Below are positions 23,493-32,418 of a stretch of 64,000 nucleotides of DNA, piece after piece. Source of the stretch: JAUYQR01 sp963822435 (GTDB lineage Bacteria > Pseudomonadota > Alphaproteobacteria > Rhodobacterales > Rhodobacteraceae); contig CAWGHN010000004.1 of the NCBI GenBank assembly GCA_963822435.1, forward strand, positions 1,054,001-1,118,000, written 5' to 3'. The first letter of the stretch is position 1. Every line of letters starts with the position of its first letter. Made by a program: the position numbers and the translations under genes. Below the pieces are notes generated by a model that was not told the DNA's origin, searched no databases, and saw only the letters and a list, made by a program, of their open reading frames with translations.

Positions 23493-24395
23493 ATGTCCGA
23501 TTGGGATGGCCTCACTGCGGAAGCGACGCCAGACTGGTTGCGCGCCATGACGCGGCTGACCGAAGAGGATGGCGATCTGTTGCCTTTGGGCGACCGGCAC
23601 TGGGCTTTCTTCGTGGAGCAAAAGCCGGTGCTTCTGGTCACGTTCGAGGACGCTGGCGCGATCCGCGAGCGTGAAGGCAACCTGCCTGCGCATCAGGCAT
23701 TGGCCCATTCGCGCGGCTGGTCGCATCTGTGCATCATATCGGAAGGCGAGACCTGGTGGCGCGATCCGGCGGTCTACCGCTATTTCGACCGGTTGGTGGA
23801 CGACGGGTTCCTGGAAGATTTCGAGCGCGTCGTGTTCTACGGGGCGGGCATTTCGGGCTATGCGGCGGCGGCCTATTCGGTGGCCTCGCCGGGGGCGGAA
23901 CTGTTGCTGATCGCACCACGGGCCACGATGGACACCTCGCTTGCGCGCTGGGACGACCGGCATCTTGCGGCGCGGCGGCTGAACTTCACCGACCGCTACG
24001 GCTTTGCCCCCGACATGACCGAAGGCGCAAGCAAGGTCTGGCTGATCCACGACCCCTACAACATGCGCGATGCGATGCATGCGGCCCTGTTTCGGCGGCC
24101 CTATGTGACGGTGCTGAACGCGCCGCACACCGGAGAGGCGACGGAAGACACGCTGGTCGAGATGCAGGTGCTGGACCGGTTGCTGGCGGCCGTGATGGAC
24201 GGCAAGCTGACGCCCTACGGCTTTGCGCGGATGTGGCGCGGGCGGCGGTCGAACGCCAGCTACCTGCGCGCGATTCTGTATACAGCCGAACGCAGCGGGC
24301 ATCCACAGCGCGAGGTGATGATCTGCCGGTCGGTCACATCGCGATTGCGCGCCCCCCGGTTCCAGCGACGTCTGGCGGAACTGACGGGCGGGTGA
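23493..24395 (+). CDS. Conserved Rhodobacteraceae protein of unknown function, ~300 aa
   Basis: The product starts MSDWDGLTAEATPDWLRAM and contains HLCIISEGETWWRDPAVYRY, VVFYGAGISGYAAAAYSVAS and PGAELLLIAPRATMD. The GAGISGYAA segment resembles the nucleophile elbow or nucleotide loop of an alpha/beta hydrolase-type fold, but with Gly-Ile-Ser-Gly order. Homologues are often labelled phosphoadenosine phosphosulfate reductase; I see no APS/PAPS reductase motif (no KxECGxH), so that name should not be used. Start at 23493 is chosen over an upstream in-frame ATG at 23373 that has low coding character. TTGACA at 23437 may belong to its promoter. Confidence 0.75.
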   Translation: MSDWDGLTAEATPDWLRAMTRLTEEDGDLLPLGDRHWAFFVEQKPVLLVTFEDAGAIREREGNLPAHQALAHSRGWSHLCIISEGETWWRDPAVYRYFDRLVDDGFLEDFERVVFYGAGISGYAAAAYSVASPGAELLLIAPRATMDTSLARWDDRHLAARRLNFTDRYGFAPDMTEGASKVWLIHDPYNMRDAMHAALFRRPYVTVLNAPHTGEATEDTLVEMQVLDRLLAAVMDGKLTPYGFARMWRGRRSNASYLRAILYTAERSGHPQREVMICRSVTSRLRAPRFQRRLAELTGG

Positions 24396-24782
24396 TCAGA
24401 ACTCGGGCCGGCGGTTGAGGTCTTCGGTGCGGGCCAGCGTCATGTCGCGCAGGCAGGTGTAGATCAACAGGGGTTCGGCAGACCCACCCCGCATCGGGTA
24501 GCCTGCGACGGCACAGTTGGCGTCCCGAAACGCGATCCAGGCGCGCTGGGCATCGCGCAACATGCCGGTTTCTTTTGCGAGATCTTCGGGCCGGTCGGCG
24601 AGCGTCTGCTTCAGGTCGGCCATTGCGCTTTGATAGGCTTTGTTCAGCGCGGTGTCGGCTTTGGACCACTCCTGTTCGGCGCAGTCATTCATCTCGATCT
24701 GGGTCATGGCGGCGTTGCAGTCGACCTCCTGTCCGGTGACCGGGGTTGCGAGAACGACAAGCAGGGCGGCAAGGCGGGTCAT
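24396..24782 (-). CDS. LprI-like secreted protein (DUF1311)
   Basis: The 128-residue product begins with a signal peptide (MTRLAALLVVLATPVTGQ) and has the LprI/DUF1311 pattern VDCNAAMTQIEMNDCAEQEW with four to five cysteines, and RAWIAFRDANCAVAGYPMRG. LprI of mycobacteria inhibits lysozyme, but most proteobacterial members are of unproven function. The in-frame reading upstream of 24782 overlaps pyrC on the other strand and is discarded. It is convergent with the preceding gene and divergent from pyrC. Confidence 0.85.
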   Translation of the reverse strand: MTRLAALLVVLATPVTGQEVDCNAAMTQIEMNDCAEQEWSKADTALNKAYQSAMADLKQTLADRPEDLAKETGMLRDAQRAWIAFRDANCAVAGYPMRGGSAEPLLIYTCLRDMTLARTEDLNRRPEF

Positions 24783-24875
24783 TGCAGGCTCCGGGTTTGG
24801 GGTTTCGGCATGATGGCCCGCCCTGCCCTGTGATGCCACTGGAAACGGGGTCGGGTTTGCGCTACCCGAAGGCTC

Positions 24876-25916
24876 ATGCATACTTTGACCCTCCGCCGCC
24901 CCGACGACTGGCACCTGCACCTGCGCGACGGCGCGATGCTGAAGGCCGTTCTGCCCGAAACAGCCCGGCATTTTGCGCGGGCGATCATCATGCCAAACCT
25001 CGTGCCACCGGTTGTGACCGGCGACGAGGCGCGGGCCTACCGCGACCGGATTCTGGCGGCTCTGCCCGAGGGTGCGACATTCGAGCCGTTGATGACGCTG
25101 TATCTGACCGAGGCGACGGACGCGGGTGATGTGGCGGCGGCGGCGGCGGCGGGGTTGGTTCGGGCGGTGAAGCTTTATCCCGCCGGGGCCACCACAAATT
25201 CCCACGCCGGGGTGCGCGATCTGGACAAGGTGCTGCCGGTTCTGGAAACAATGGCGGACATCGGCCTGCCGCTTTGCGTGCACGGCGAGGTGACGGACCC
25301 GTCGGTTGACATTTTCGACCGCGAGGCCGTGTTCATCGATACAGTGCTTGACCCGCTGCGCCGCCGCGTGCCGGGCCTGCGCATGGTGATGGAGCATATC
25401 ACCACCGAGGAAGGCGTGGCCTACGCCCGCGCCGGCGGTGACACGCTGGGTGCCACGATCACGACGCATCATCTGGTCATCAACCGCAACCACATCCTCG
25501 CCGGGGGGATCAGGCCGCATTACTATTGCCTGCCCGTGGCCAAGCGCGAAAAGCATCGGCTGGCGCTGCGCGCGGCGGCGGTGTCCGGCGAGGGGCGGTT
25601 CTTTCTTGGCACCGACAGCGCGCCGCATGTCGATGCGCTGAAGGAACATGCCTGCGGCTGTGCGGGCTGCTTCACCGCGACGAACACCCTGCCGATCCTT
25701 GCGCATGTGTTCGAGCAGGAGGGCGCGCTGGACCGGCTGGAAGCCTTTGCCAGCCTGAACGGCCCGGCCTTTTACCGGCTGGCGGCAAACGAGGCGCGGA
25801 TCACGCTGACAAAGCGCGACATGGTCAATGCCTTCCCCGAAAAGATCCTGTCCGAGGCGGGGCCTGTCACCGTCTTCAACCCCGGTTTCCCCGTGCATTG
25901 GCACGTCGAGCCCTGA
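24876..25916 (+). CDS. pyrC: Dihydroorotase (class II, PyrC type)
   Basis: PyrC closes carbamoyl-aspartate to dihydroorotate in pyrimidine synthesis. The 346-residue amidohydrolase has the metal ligands in DWHLHLRDGAM (His13, His15), the carboxylated lysine in RAVKLYPAGATTNS, CVHGEVTDPSVDIFDRE, and FFLGTDSAPHVDALKEH with the catalytic Asp. It belongs to the short, E. coli-like class. pyrE follows 15 bases downstream. Confidence 0.96.
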   Translation: MHTLTLRRPDDWHLHLRDGAMLKAVLPETARHFARAIIMPNLVPPVVTGDEARAYRDRILAALPEGATFEPLMTLYLTEATDAGDVAAAAAAGLVRAVKLYPAGATTNSHAGVRDLDKVLPVLETMADIGLPLCVHGEVTDPSVDIFDREAVFIDTVLDPLRRRVPGLRMVMEHITTEEGVAYARAGGDTLGATITTHHLVINRNHILAGGIRPHYYCLPVAKREKHRLALRAAAVSGEGRFFLGTDSAPHVDALKEHACGCAGCFTATNTLPILAHVFEQEGALDRLEAFASLNGPAFYRLAANEARITLTKRDMVNAFPEKILSEAGPVTVFNPGFPVHWHVEP

Positions 25917-25931
25917 TTGCGAGCCCTGCCG

Positions 25932-26612
25932 ATGATCCCCTCAAGCTTCCCCCCCGCCGCCGAGATCGCCCGCCTGACCGCGCGCGCGCTTTTGGAAATC
26001 AAGGCCGTGCATTTCAACGCCAAGACGCCGTTCACGCTGGCCTCGGGGCTGCCCTCGCCCACCTATATCGACTGTCGCAAGCTGATCTCCTATCCGCGCA
26101 TCCGGTCGATGCTGATGGATTTCATGGTGGTCACGGTGATGCGCGACGCGGGCTTTGAGGCGTTCGACAACATCGCCGGGGGCGAGACGGCGGGGATTCC
26201 CTTCGCGGCACTGGTGGCCGAACGCATGGCACTGCCGATGACCTATGTGCGCAAGAAACCGAAGGGCTACGGCCGCAACGCCCGCATCGAAGGTGCCATG
26301 ACCGAAGGCCAGCGGGTGCTGCTGGTCGAGGATCTGACCACCGATGGCGGCTCGAAACTGTCGTTCGTCGATGCGATCCGCGACACCGGGGCCACCTGCG
26401 CCCATACGGCGGTGATCTTCTATTACGGGATCTTTCCCGAAACCACCCAGCGTCTGGCCGATCATGGCGTGGCCTTGCACTATCTTTGCACTTGGTGGGA
26501 TGTGCTGGCCGAGGCGCGCGCGCACGGCAGTTTCGACGCAGCGACGTTGTCGGAGGTGGAAGCCTTCCTGACAGCGCCGCGCGCCTGGCAGGATGCGCGC
26601 AAACCCGCCTGA
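25932..26612 (+). CDS. pyrE: Orotate phosphoribosyltransferase
   Basis: PyrE joins orotate to PRPP to give OMP. The 226-residue protein carries the PRPP-binding motif VLLVEDLTTDGGSKLSFVDA and the orotate-site segments TPFTLASGLPSPTYIDCRKL and YVRKKPKGYGRNA. ATG 25932 is preferred over an in-frame TTG at 25917. It is the second gene of the pyrC-pyrE unit. The 218 bases after it hold only the upstream region of dnaB, with a TATACT hexamer at 26749. Confidence 0.95.
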   Translation: MIPSSFPPAAEIARLTARALLEIKAVHFNAKTPFTLASGLPSPTYIDCRKLISYPRIRSMLMDFMVVTVMRDAGFEAFDNIAGGETAGIPFAALVAERMALPMTYVRKKPKGYGRNARIEGAMTEGQRVLLVEDLTTDGGSKLSFVDAIRDTGATCAHTAVIFYYGIFPETTQRLADHGVALHYLCTWWDVLAEARAHGSFDAATLSEVEAFLTAPRAWQDARKPA

Positions 26613-26830
26613 CCGGCGGGCTTTCCTGTGCGCAGCCCTGTGCAGCCTTTGTGGATAACAGGATTCGGGCGTCAACAGGCGGTGCCGTTCTGCGTGCCAG
26701 GCCCCAAAGGTGGTGGCCGACTCGGCCCTGCCCGGTTATCCTCAGACTTATACTTGGCCCATGCACCGATCTATCAGGTGTTGCCGGCACATCGTTAAGG
26801 GCGCAAGAGACGCTCGGATTGAGGGAGTAG

Positions 26831-28345
26831 ATGCACATGGCCGACTTGGCTGCAGTCAGGCAAATCGTCCCCGCCGCATCCATTGCTGGCGCGGAAACCG
26901 AGGTTCTTCCGCACAACATCGAGGCCGAACAGCAGCTTCTGGGTGCGATTCTGGTCAACAACGACGTCTATGACCGGATCTCTTCGGTGGTGAAGGCCGA
27001 GCATTTCTTCGACCCGGTGCACCAGCGCATCTACGAAATCGCGGCAGCGCGCATCCTGAAGAACGCCCTCGCCTCGCCGGTGACGCTGAAGGCCTTCCTC
27101 GAAGAAGACGCGGGCCTGAAGGATTTGGGCGGCCCGGCCTATCTGGTGCGCCTTGCGGGGGCGGCGATCTCGGCCTATGCGGCGCGCGATTACGCGCAGA
27201 TGATCTACGACCTCGCGGTGCGGCGTGAACTGATCCAGCTTGGCCGCGACATCGCGGCGCAGGCGGCCAAGGTCGCGGTCGACAGCGAGCCGAAGGACCA
27301 GATCATCGAGGCCGAACAGCGGCTCTACAAACTGGGCGAACAGGGTGTTGCCGAGCGCGGATTTCAAAGCTTTCTCAAGGCCGTAACGGACGCGGTGAAT
27401 GTCGCCAACGCGGCCTACCAGCGCGAAGGCGGCCTTGCCGGCATCTCGACCGGCCTGATCGACATGGACCGCAAGCTGGGCGGCCTGCACCCGTCCGACC
27501 TTCTGATCCTTGCGGGTCGTCCGTCGATGGGCAAGACCTCGCTTGCCACCAACATCGCCTTCAACATCGCCAAGGCGCACAAGCGCGGGCGGATGCCGGA
27601 TGGCGGCGAAGGCTCGGTCGAAGGCGGCGTCGTCGGCTTCTTCTCGCTGGAAATGAGCGCCGAGCAGTTGGCCGCGCGGATCCTGTCCGAGGCCTCGGAA
27701 GTGCCGTCCGAACAGATCCGCCGCGGCGACATGACCGAACAGGAATTCCGCCGCTTCGTCGAGGCGGCCAAGGCGCTGGAGGCCTGCCCGCTTTACATCG
27801 ACGACACCCCTGCCCTGCCGATCAGTCAGGTCGCGGCGCGGGCGCGACGGTTGAAGCGCACGCATGGCCTTGACGTGCTGATCATCGACTACCTGCAGCT
27901 TCTGAAGGGCACGTCCAAGGAAAACCGGGTTCAGGAAGTCTCGGAAATCACGCAAGGTTTGAAGGCGATTGCGAAGGAACTGAACATCCCCGTAATTGCG
28001 CTGTCGCAGCTTAGCCGGGCGGTGGAAAGCCGCGAGGACAAACGGCCGCAACTCAGCGACCTGCGCGAATCCGGGTCGATCGAACAGGACGCCGACGTGG
28101 TGATGTTCGTCTACCGCGACGAATACTACCGCGAGCGGGAAAAGCCGGGCGACCACGAACTGGAAAAGATGGCGCAGTGGCAGACGATCATGGAATCGGT
28201 GCATGGCAAGGCCGAGGTCATCATCGGCAAGCAGCGCCACGGGCCGATCGGCACCGTGGAACTCAGCTTCGAGGGCCGCTTCACACGGTTTGGCAACCTC
28301 GCGAAACCGTGGCAAGGGTCGGGCGGCCCCGACGTCGGGTTCTGA
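26831..28345 (+). CDS. dnaB: Replicative DNA helicase
   Basis: DnaB is the hexameric helicase that drives the replication fork. The 504-residue protein has the N-terminal primase-interacting domain (LPHNIEAEQQLLGAILVNND), Walker A in ILAGRPSMGKTSLATNIAFN, and the RecA-type core with VLIIDYLQLLKG and RQHGPIGTVELSF-like end motif KQRHGPIGTVELSFEG. No intein or insertion is present, unlike many DnaB genes. A start at either 26831 or the ATG two codons later is possible. Confidence 0.97.
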   Translation: MHMADLAAVRQIVPAASIAGAETEVLPHNIEAEQQLLGAILVNNDVYDRISSVVKAEHFFDPVHQRIYEIAAARILKNALASPVTLKAFLEEDAGLKDLGGPAYLVRLAGAAISAYAARDYAQMIYDLAVRRELIQLGRDIAAQAAKVAVDSEPKDQIIEAEQRLYKLGEQGVAERGFQSFLKAVTDAVNVANAAYQREGGLAGISTGLIDMDRKLGGLHPSDLLILAGRPSMGKTSLATNIAFNIAKAHKRGRMPDGGEGSVEGGVVGFFSLEMSAEQLAARILSEASEVPSEQIRRGDMTEQEFRRFVEAAKALEACPLYIDDTPALPISQVAARARRLKRTHGLDVLIIDYLQLLKGTSKENRVQEVSEITQGLKAIAKELNIPVIALSQLSRAVESREDKRPQLSDLRESGSIEQDADVVMFVYRDEYYREREKPGDHELEKMAQWQTIMESVHGKAEVIIGKQRHGPIGTVELSFEGRFTRFGNLAKPWQGSGGPDVGF

Positions 28346-28369
28346 CCACCACCGCATCCGACCACAGCT

Positions 28370-28405
28370 TTGCTCTTTTCAAAAATACTCCCGCCGGAGG
28401 CGTCC
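28370..28405. repeat. Intergenic GGATATTT-type repeat, copy D (inverted)
   Basis: TTTGCTCTTTTCAAAAATAC followed by TCCCGCCGGAGG is the reverse complement of the repeat core, with AGTATTTTTG in place of GGATATTT. It is nearly identical over 30 bases to copy E at 38074. It lies between dnaB and an SDR gene. Confidence 0.8.
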
Positions 28406-28544
28406 CACGTCTGCAGCCCCCGCCACGCTGTGATGCCAACTCACGGCAGCGCCGCAGGAGGGGGTTCGAAACCGCCGAGGGCGGCTCCCCTTTCGCAGGG
28501 CGGATTGCTGGGGCAATGTGATCGCAACACGGGGGAGGACAGGT

Positions 28545-29324
28545 ATGGATCTGGGACTGACGGGCAAGGTCGTGATCGTCACCGGCGGCGGAGCCGGGAT
28601 TGGCGGCGCGATTTCCGAAGCGCTTGCGGCCGAAGGTGCGATCCCCGTGATCGTCGCGCGCCGCGCGCCCGAGGCAGGCTTCATCGCAGCGCTTACCACG
28701 CGCCAGCCGCAGGCCAGCGTCGTGATCGCCGATCTTGCGCAGGACGACGGCTGCCGCACAGCTGTGGCCGAGGTGCAGCGTCGCTTTGGGCGGATCGACG
28801 CCTTGGTCAACAACGCCGGAACCAACGACGGCGTCGGGCTTGAGGCGGGACCGGAGGCGTTTCGCGCCTCGCTCGATCAGAACCTGTTGCATTACTACAC
28901 GCTCGCCCACCTGTGCCTTGACGATCTGAAGGCCGCGCGCGGCGCCATCGTCAACATCTCGTCGAAGACCGCGCTGACCGGCCAGGGGTCCACCTCGGCC
29001 TATGTCGCGGCAAAGGCGGCGCAACTGGGGCTGACGCGGGAATGGGCGGCGGCATTGGCACCGCACGGCGTGCGGGTGAACGCGGTGATCCCGGCCGAGG
29101 TGATGACGCCGATGTATGCGCGCTGGCTGGAAACCCTGCCCGACCCGGACGCGGCCCTCGCCACCATCACCGCGCGCATTCCCTTGGGCCAACGAATGAC
29201 CGAAGCGGCAGAAATCGCCGCGACCACGGTTTTCCTGTTGTCGCCCAAATCGGGCCATACCACGGGGCAATGGCTGTTCGTCGACGGCGGCTACGTGCAT
29301 CTGGACCGGGCGCTGGGGCGCTAG
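28545..29324 (+). CDS. Short-chain dehydrogenase/reductase
   Basis: The 259-residue classical SDR has the cofactor motif IVTGGGAGIGGAISEAL, the NNAGTND strand, catalytic Ser in VNISSKTAL and the YxxxK pair in SAYVAAKAA. The last ~30 residues include GHTTGQWLFVDGGYVH. NAD(P) preference and substrate are not clear. The start MDLGLTGK has GGGGGAGGA upstream; an in-frame ATG at 28518 would precede the ribosome site. Nothing nearby fixes its pathway. Confidence 0.87.
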   Translation: MDLGLTGKVVIVTGGGAGIGGAISEALAAEGAIPVIVARRAPEAGFIAALTTRQPQASVVIADLAQDDGCRTAVAEVQRRFGRIDALVNNAGTNDGVGLEAGPEAFRASLDQNLLHYYTLAHLCLDDLKAARGAIVNISSKTALTGQGSTSAYVAAKAAQLGLTREWAAALAPHGVRVNAVIPAEVMTPMYARWLETLPDPDAALATITARIPLGQRMTEAAEIAATTVFLLSPKSGHTTGQWLFVDGGYVHLDRALGR

Positions 29325-29335
29325 GCGGCGGCGGG

Positions 29336-31240
29336 TCAGGCCGGACGGCGGATCGGATCGGCCAGCAATCGCAGGCCATTCAGCACCACCAGCAGCGTGC
29401 CGCCTTCGTGGCCGACGACGGCAAGCGGCAGCGGCAGGTTGAAAAACAGGCCGCCCGTCACCAAAACCAGCATCGCGCCGATGGCAAAGGTCAGGTTCTG
29501 GCGGATGATCGCGCGGGTGCGGCGGGCCAGCGCATGGGCCGCGGCAAGGCGGCCAAGGTCATCGGCCATCAGCGCCACATCCGCCGCCTGCAGCGCCACT
29601 TCGCTGCCCGCCACCCCCATCGCCACGCCGACGTCTGCCCGGGCCAACGCGGCGGCATCGTTTACCCCGTCGCCCACGAACGCCACGGCGCCGCGTTTCG
29701 CCGCCGCGTCAACCAGCGTGACCTTGTCGGCGGGAAGCAGGCCCGACTCGATCTCACTGTCCTTCAGCCCAAGGGCAGCACCGATTCGGGCCGCCACCGG
29801 CGCGCGGTCGCCGGTCATCATCAGGATGCGCGCGACGCCCCCGGCCTTGAGTGCGGCCAGCCCCGCGCGGGCGGTCGGCCGCAGGTCATCGGCAACGGTA
29901 ACCGCGCCCAAAAGCCGGTCACCGCGCCCGGCGAAGATCAGCGTTTCGGACCCGTCGGCCATGGCTTGCAGATCGGGCGGCAGGGTCGCCCCCATCCGTT
30001 CCCGCATGCGCGCGTTTCCAGCCCAGATCGGGCCGAGGGCATCAACCCCGCTGATCCCTTCGCTGGGATTTGAGGTGACATCGCGGACCGCGATCGGAAT
30101 GACACCCCGCGCCTCGGCAGCGCGGCGAAGGGCACCGGCAATGGGATGTTCGGACTGCGCCTCCAGCCCGGCGACAAGGGCAAGGAAAGCGTCCTCGTCC
30201 CCTTGCAGAGCAAGGATACCGGTCACTTCGGCCTGCCCGGTGGTCAGCGTTCCGGTCTTGTCGAAGGCAAAGGTCTTCACATCGGCCAGACGCTCCAGCG
30301 CGGCCCCGCCCTTGAACAGAACCCCACCCCGGGCCGAGGCGGACAGTGCCGACAGGATCGCCGCGGGAACCGAGATCACCACAGCGCAGGGGCTGGCCGC
30401 CACAAGCAACGTCGCAGCGCGGTAAAGTGCGTCGTCCAGCGTCCAGCCAAGGCCAAGGAGGACGGCAAAGGCCAGCACCGCCCCGGCAAGCACCGCGATG
30501 GTGTAGCGCTGCCCGAACCAGTCGGAAAACCGCTCCGACGGGGCTTTCATCGCCTGCGCCTCGGTCACAAGGCGGATCATCTGGGCAACGGTGCTTTCGG
30601 CCAGCCCCCGCGTCACCTCGACCGTGAGGATTCCGTCAAGGTTCACGGTGGCCTCGTGAACCGACGCGCCCGGCGCCTTCAACCGAGGCTCGGATTCTCC
30701 CGTAATCGTGCTTTCGTCCAGATGCCCCGTGCCCTCGACGATCCGCCCGTCAACCGGCACCCGCGCGCCCGGGCGCAGGATCACCTGATCACCCGGGACA
30801 AGTTCGGCCACCGGCACCTCGCGGACCTCACCGTCCGCAAGCCGCAGCGCCGTTTCGGGGCGCAGTTGCATCAGCGCCTCGACCGCGCGGCGGGCCTTGC
30901 CCATCGCGCGATGTTCCAGCGTGCCGGAAACGGAAAACAGCGCCAGCAGCACCGCGCCTTCCAGCGCCGCGCCGACGCCGGCGGCGGCCAGCGCTGCAAC
31001 CACCATCAAAAGGTCGATGTTCAAGGTGCGCCGCTGCCAAAGATCACTTAATGCCGAGCGCAGCGGCGGCACGCCTCCTGCCAGATAGGCCACGACCAAG
31101 GCCCCGCCCACCAGACCGAGCGGCAGCGGCTGGACCGTAGCATCAAGTGCGGCAATGCCCAGACCCGCCCAGGTCAGCACCGTCAGGGGCACATCGGCGT
31201 CGCGTTCCGGCGCAGCGTCATCACTTTGATCATGCGCCAT
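29336..31240 (-). CDS. P1B-4-type heavy-metal ATPase
   Basis: This inner-membrane metal pump of 634 residues has the P-type landmarks LDESTITGESEP, AFDKTGTLTTGQAEV (phosphorylated Asp), SEHPIAGAL and FVGDGVNDAAALARADVG. The membrane motif is SPC (LLVAASPCAVVISVPA) and a late helix has HEGGT, which together mark the P1B-4 group, known to export Co2+, Zn2+ or Fe2+. There is no N-terminal HMA metal-binding domain, also typical of the group. The start MAHDQSDD (31240) removes a longer in-frame extension. It is divergent from alr. The exported metal cannot be decided from sequence. Confidence 0.9.
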   Translation of the reverse strand: MAHDQSDDAAPERDADVPLTVLTWAGLGIAALDATVQPLPLGLVGGALVVAYLAGGVPPLRSALSDLWQRRTLNIDLLMVVAALAAAGVGAALEGAVLLALFSVSGTLEHRAMGKARRAVEALMQLRPETALRLADGEVREVPVAELVPGDQVILRPGARVPVDGRIVEGTGHLDESTITGESEPRLKAPGASVHEATVNLDGILTVEVTRGLAESTVAQMIRLVTEAQAMKAPSERFSDWFGQRYTIAVLAGAVLAFAVLLGLGWTLDDALYRAATLLVAASPCAVVISVPAAILSALSASARGGVLFKGGAALERLADVKTFAFDKTGTLTTGQAEVTGILALQGDEDAFLALVAGLEAQSEHPIAGALRRAAEARGVIPIAVRDVTSNPSEGISGVDALGPIWAGNARMRERMGATLPPDLQAMADGSETLIFAGRGDRLLGAVTVADDLRPTARAGLAALKAGGVARILMMTGDRAPVAARIGAALGLKDSEIESGLLPADKVTLVDAAAKRGAVAFVGDGVNDAAALARADVGVAMGVAGSEVALQAADVALMADDLGRLAAAHALARRTRAIIRQNLTFAIGAMLVLVTGGLFFNLPLPLAVVGHEGGTLLVVLNGLRLLADPIRRPA

Positions 31241-31368
31241 GTCGTATCCTTCTTCGGCCAGCCAAAAGGCCACTCCATCGTCCGAACTTCGGCGGCCGGA
31301 TGCAACCCCTGCCCCGCGCCCCCATGTTTTTCCTTGACCCAAGCCCTGCCTCGGTCGAAACAGCGCGC

Positions 31369-32418
31369 ATGGCAACCGCGACCCTCACCATCGACCTTGA
31401 CGCCGTCGCGGCCAACTGGCGCGCGCTTGACCGGCTGTCGGGGCCAGAGGTGCAGACCGCAGCCGTGGTCAAGGCCGACGCTTACGGATTGGGCGTTACC
31501 CGCGTGGCGCGCGCCTTGGCGCAGGCGGGTGCGCGGCGGTTCTTCGTGGCCTACGCCGAGGAAGGCGCGGCCGTGCGCCAGGCGCTTGGCCCCGGCCCGC
31601 AGATTTCGGTGCTGTCGGGCCACATGTCGGGTGATACCGAGATGATAAACGACCTTGATCTGACGCCGATGTTGAACAGCCTGGAACAGATCACCCGTCA
31701 TCTGGAAGCGCTGCCCGGCCACCCGTTCGGCGTGCAGCTTGATACCGGGATGAACCGGCTGGGCGTCGAGATGCTGGAGTGGCAGGCCGTCGCCTCGATT
31801 CTGATCGACGCAGGGCCGGCCTTGTTGATGAGCCACCTGGCTTGCGCCGACGAACCCGATCATCCGCTGAACGCCACGCAGCTTGAGGCGTTTCACGAAA
31901 TGACCGACGGCACCGGCATCCCGCGCTCGCTGGCGGCGACGGGCGGCATTCTTCTCGGGCCGAAGTATCACTTCGACCTGACCCGTCCCGGGATCGGGCT
32001 CTACGGCGGGCTGCCCTTCGATACCTCGGTTCGCGCCGTCAGCCTTGGTCTGCCGGTGATCCAGACGCGCGAGGTGGCCCCCGGCGAAAGCGTGGGCTAC
32101 GGCTGCACCTGGACGGCCGATACACCTGCCGTGATTGCCACGGTTGCGGGCGGCTATGCCGACGGGCTGCCGCGCACCTTGTCCAACGCCGCGATGCTGT
32201 GGGACGGTGACATCCCCTGCCCGCTGGTTGGCCGCGTGTCGATGGACCTGATCACCGTCGATGTGACCCATCTGGCCGAGGTGCCGAAGTCGCTTGATAT
32301 CCTGTGTGCGCACCAGACGGTCGACGATCTGGCCGACGCTGCTGGAACCATCGGCTACGAGATCCTCACTTCGCTAGGCCCACGCTACCTGCGCCGCTAT
32401 CAGGAGCGGACGGCATGA
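31369..32418 (+). CDS. alr: Alanine racemase
   Basis: Alr makes D-alanine for peptidoglycan. The 349-residue PLP enzyme has the pyridoxal lysine in AAVVKADAYGLGVTRVARA, PFGVQLDTGMNRLG, and the catalytic tyrosine region GESVGYGCTWTADTPAVIAT, ending in GRVSMDLITVDV. The ATG at 31369 fits the family start. Its stop overlaps mlaE (ATGA), so it shares a transcript with a lipid-transport permease. Confidence 0.94.
   Translation: MATATLTIDLDAVAANWRALDRLSGPEVQTAAVVKADAYGLGVTRVARALAQAGARRFFVAYAEEGAAVRQALGPGPQISVLSGHMSGDTEMINDLDLTPMLNSLEQITRHLEALPGHPFGVQLDTGMNRLGVEMLEWQAVASILIDAGPALLMSHLACADEPDHPLNATQLEAFHEMTDGTGIPRSLAATGGILLGPKYHFDLTRPGIGLYGGLPFDTSVRAVSLGLPVIQTREVAPGESVGYGCTWTADTPAVIATVAGGYADGLPRTLSNAAMLWDGDIPCPLVGRVSMDLITVDVTHLAEVPKSLDILCAHQTVDDLADAAGTIGYEILTSLGPRYLRRYQERTA

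Noticed and set aside
28440..28500. Possible small RNA or tRNA-like hairpin before the SDR gene
   Set aside because: GC-rich complementarity is present, but no T run, promoter or conserved structure could be recognised.
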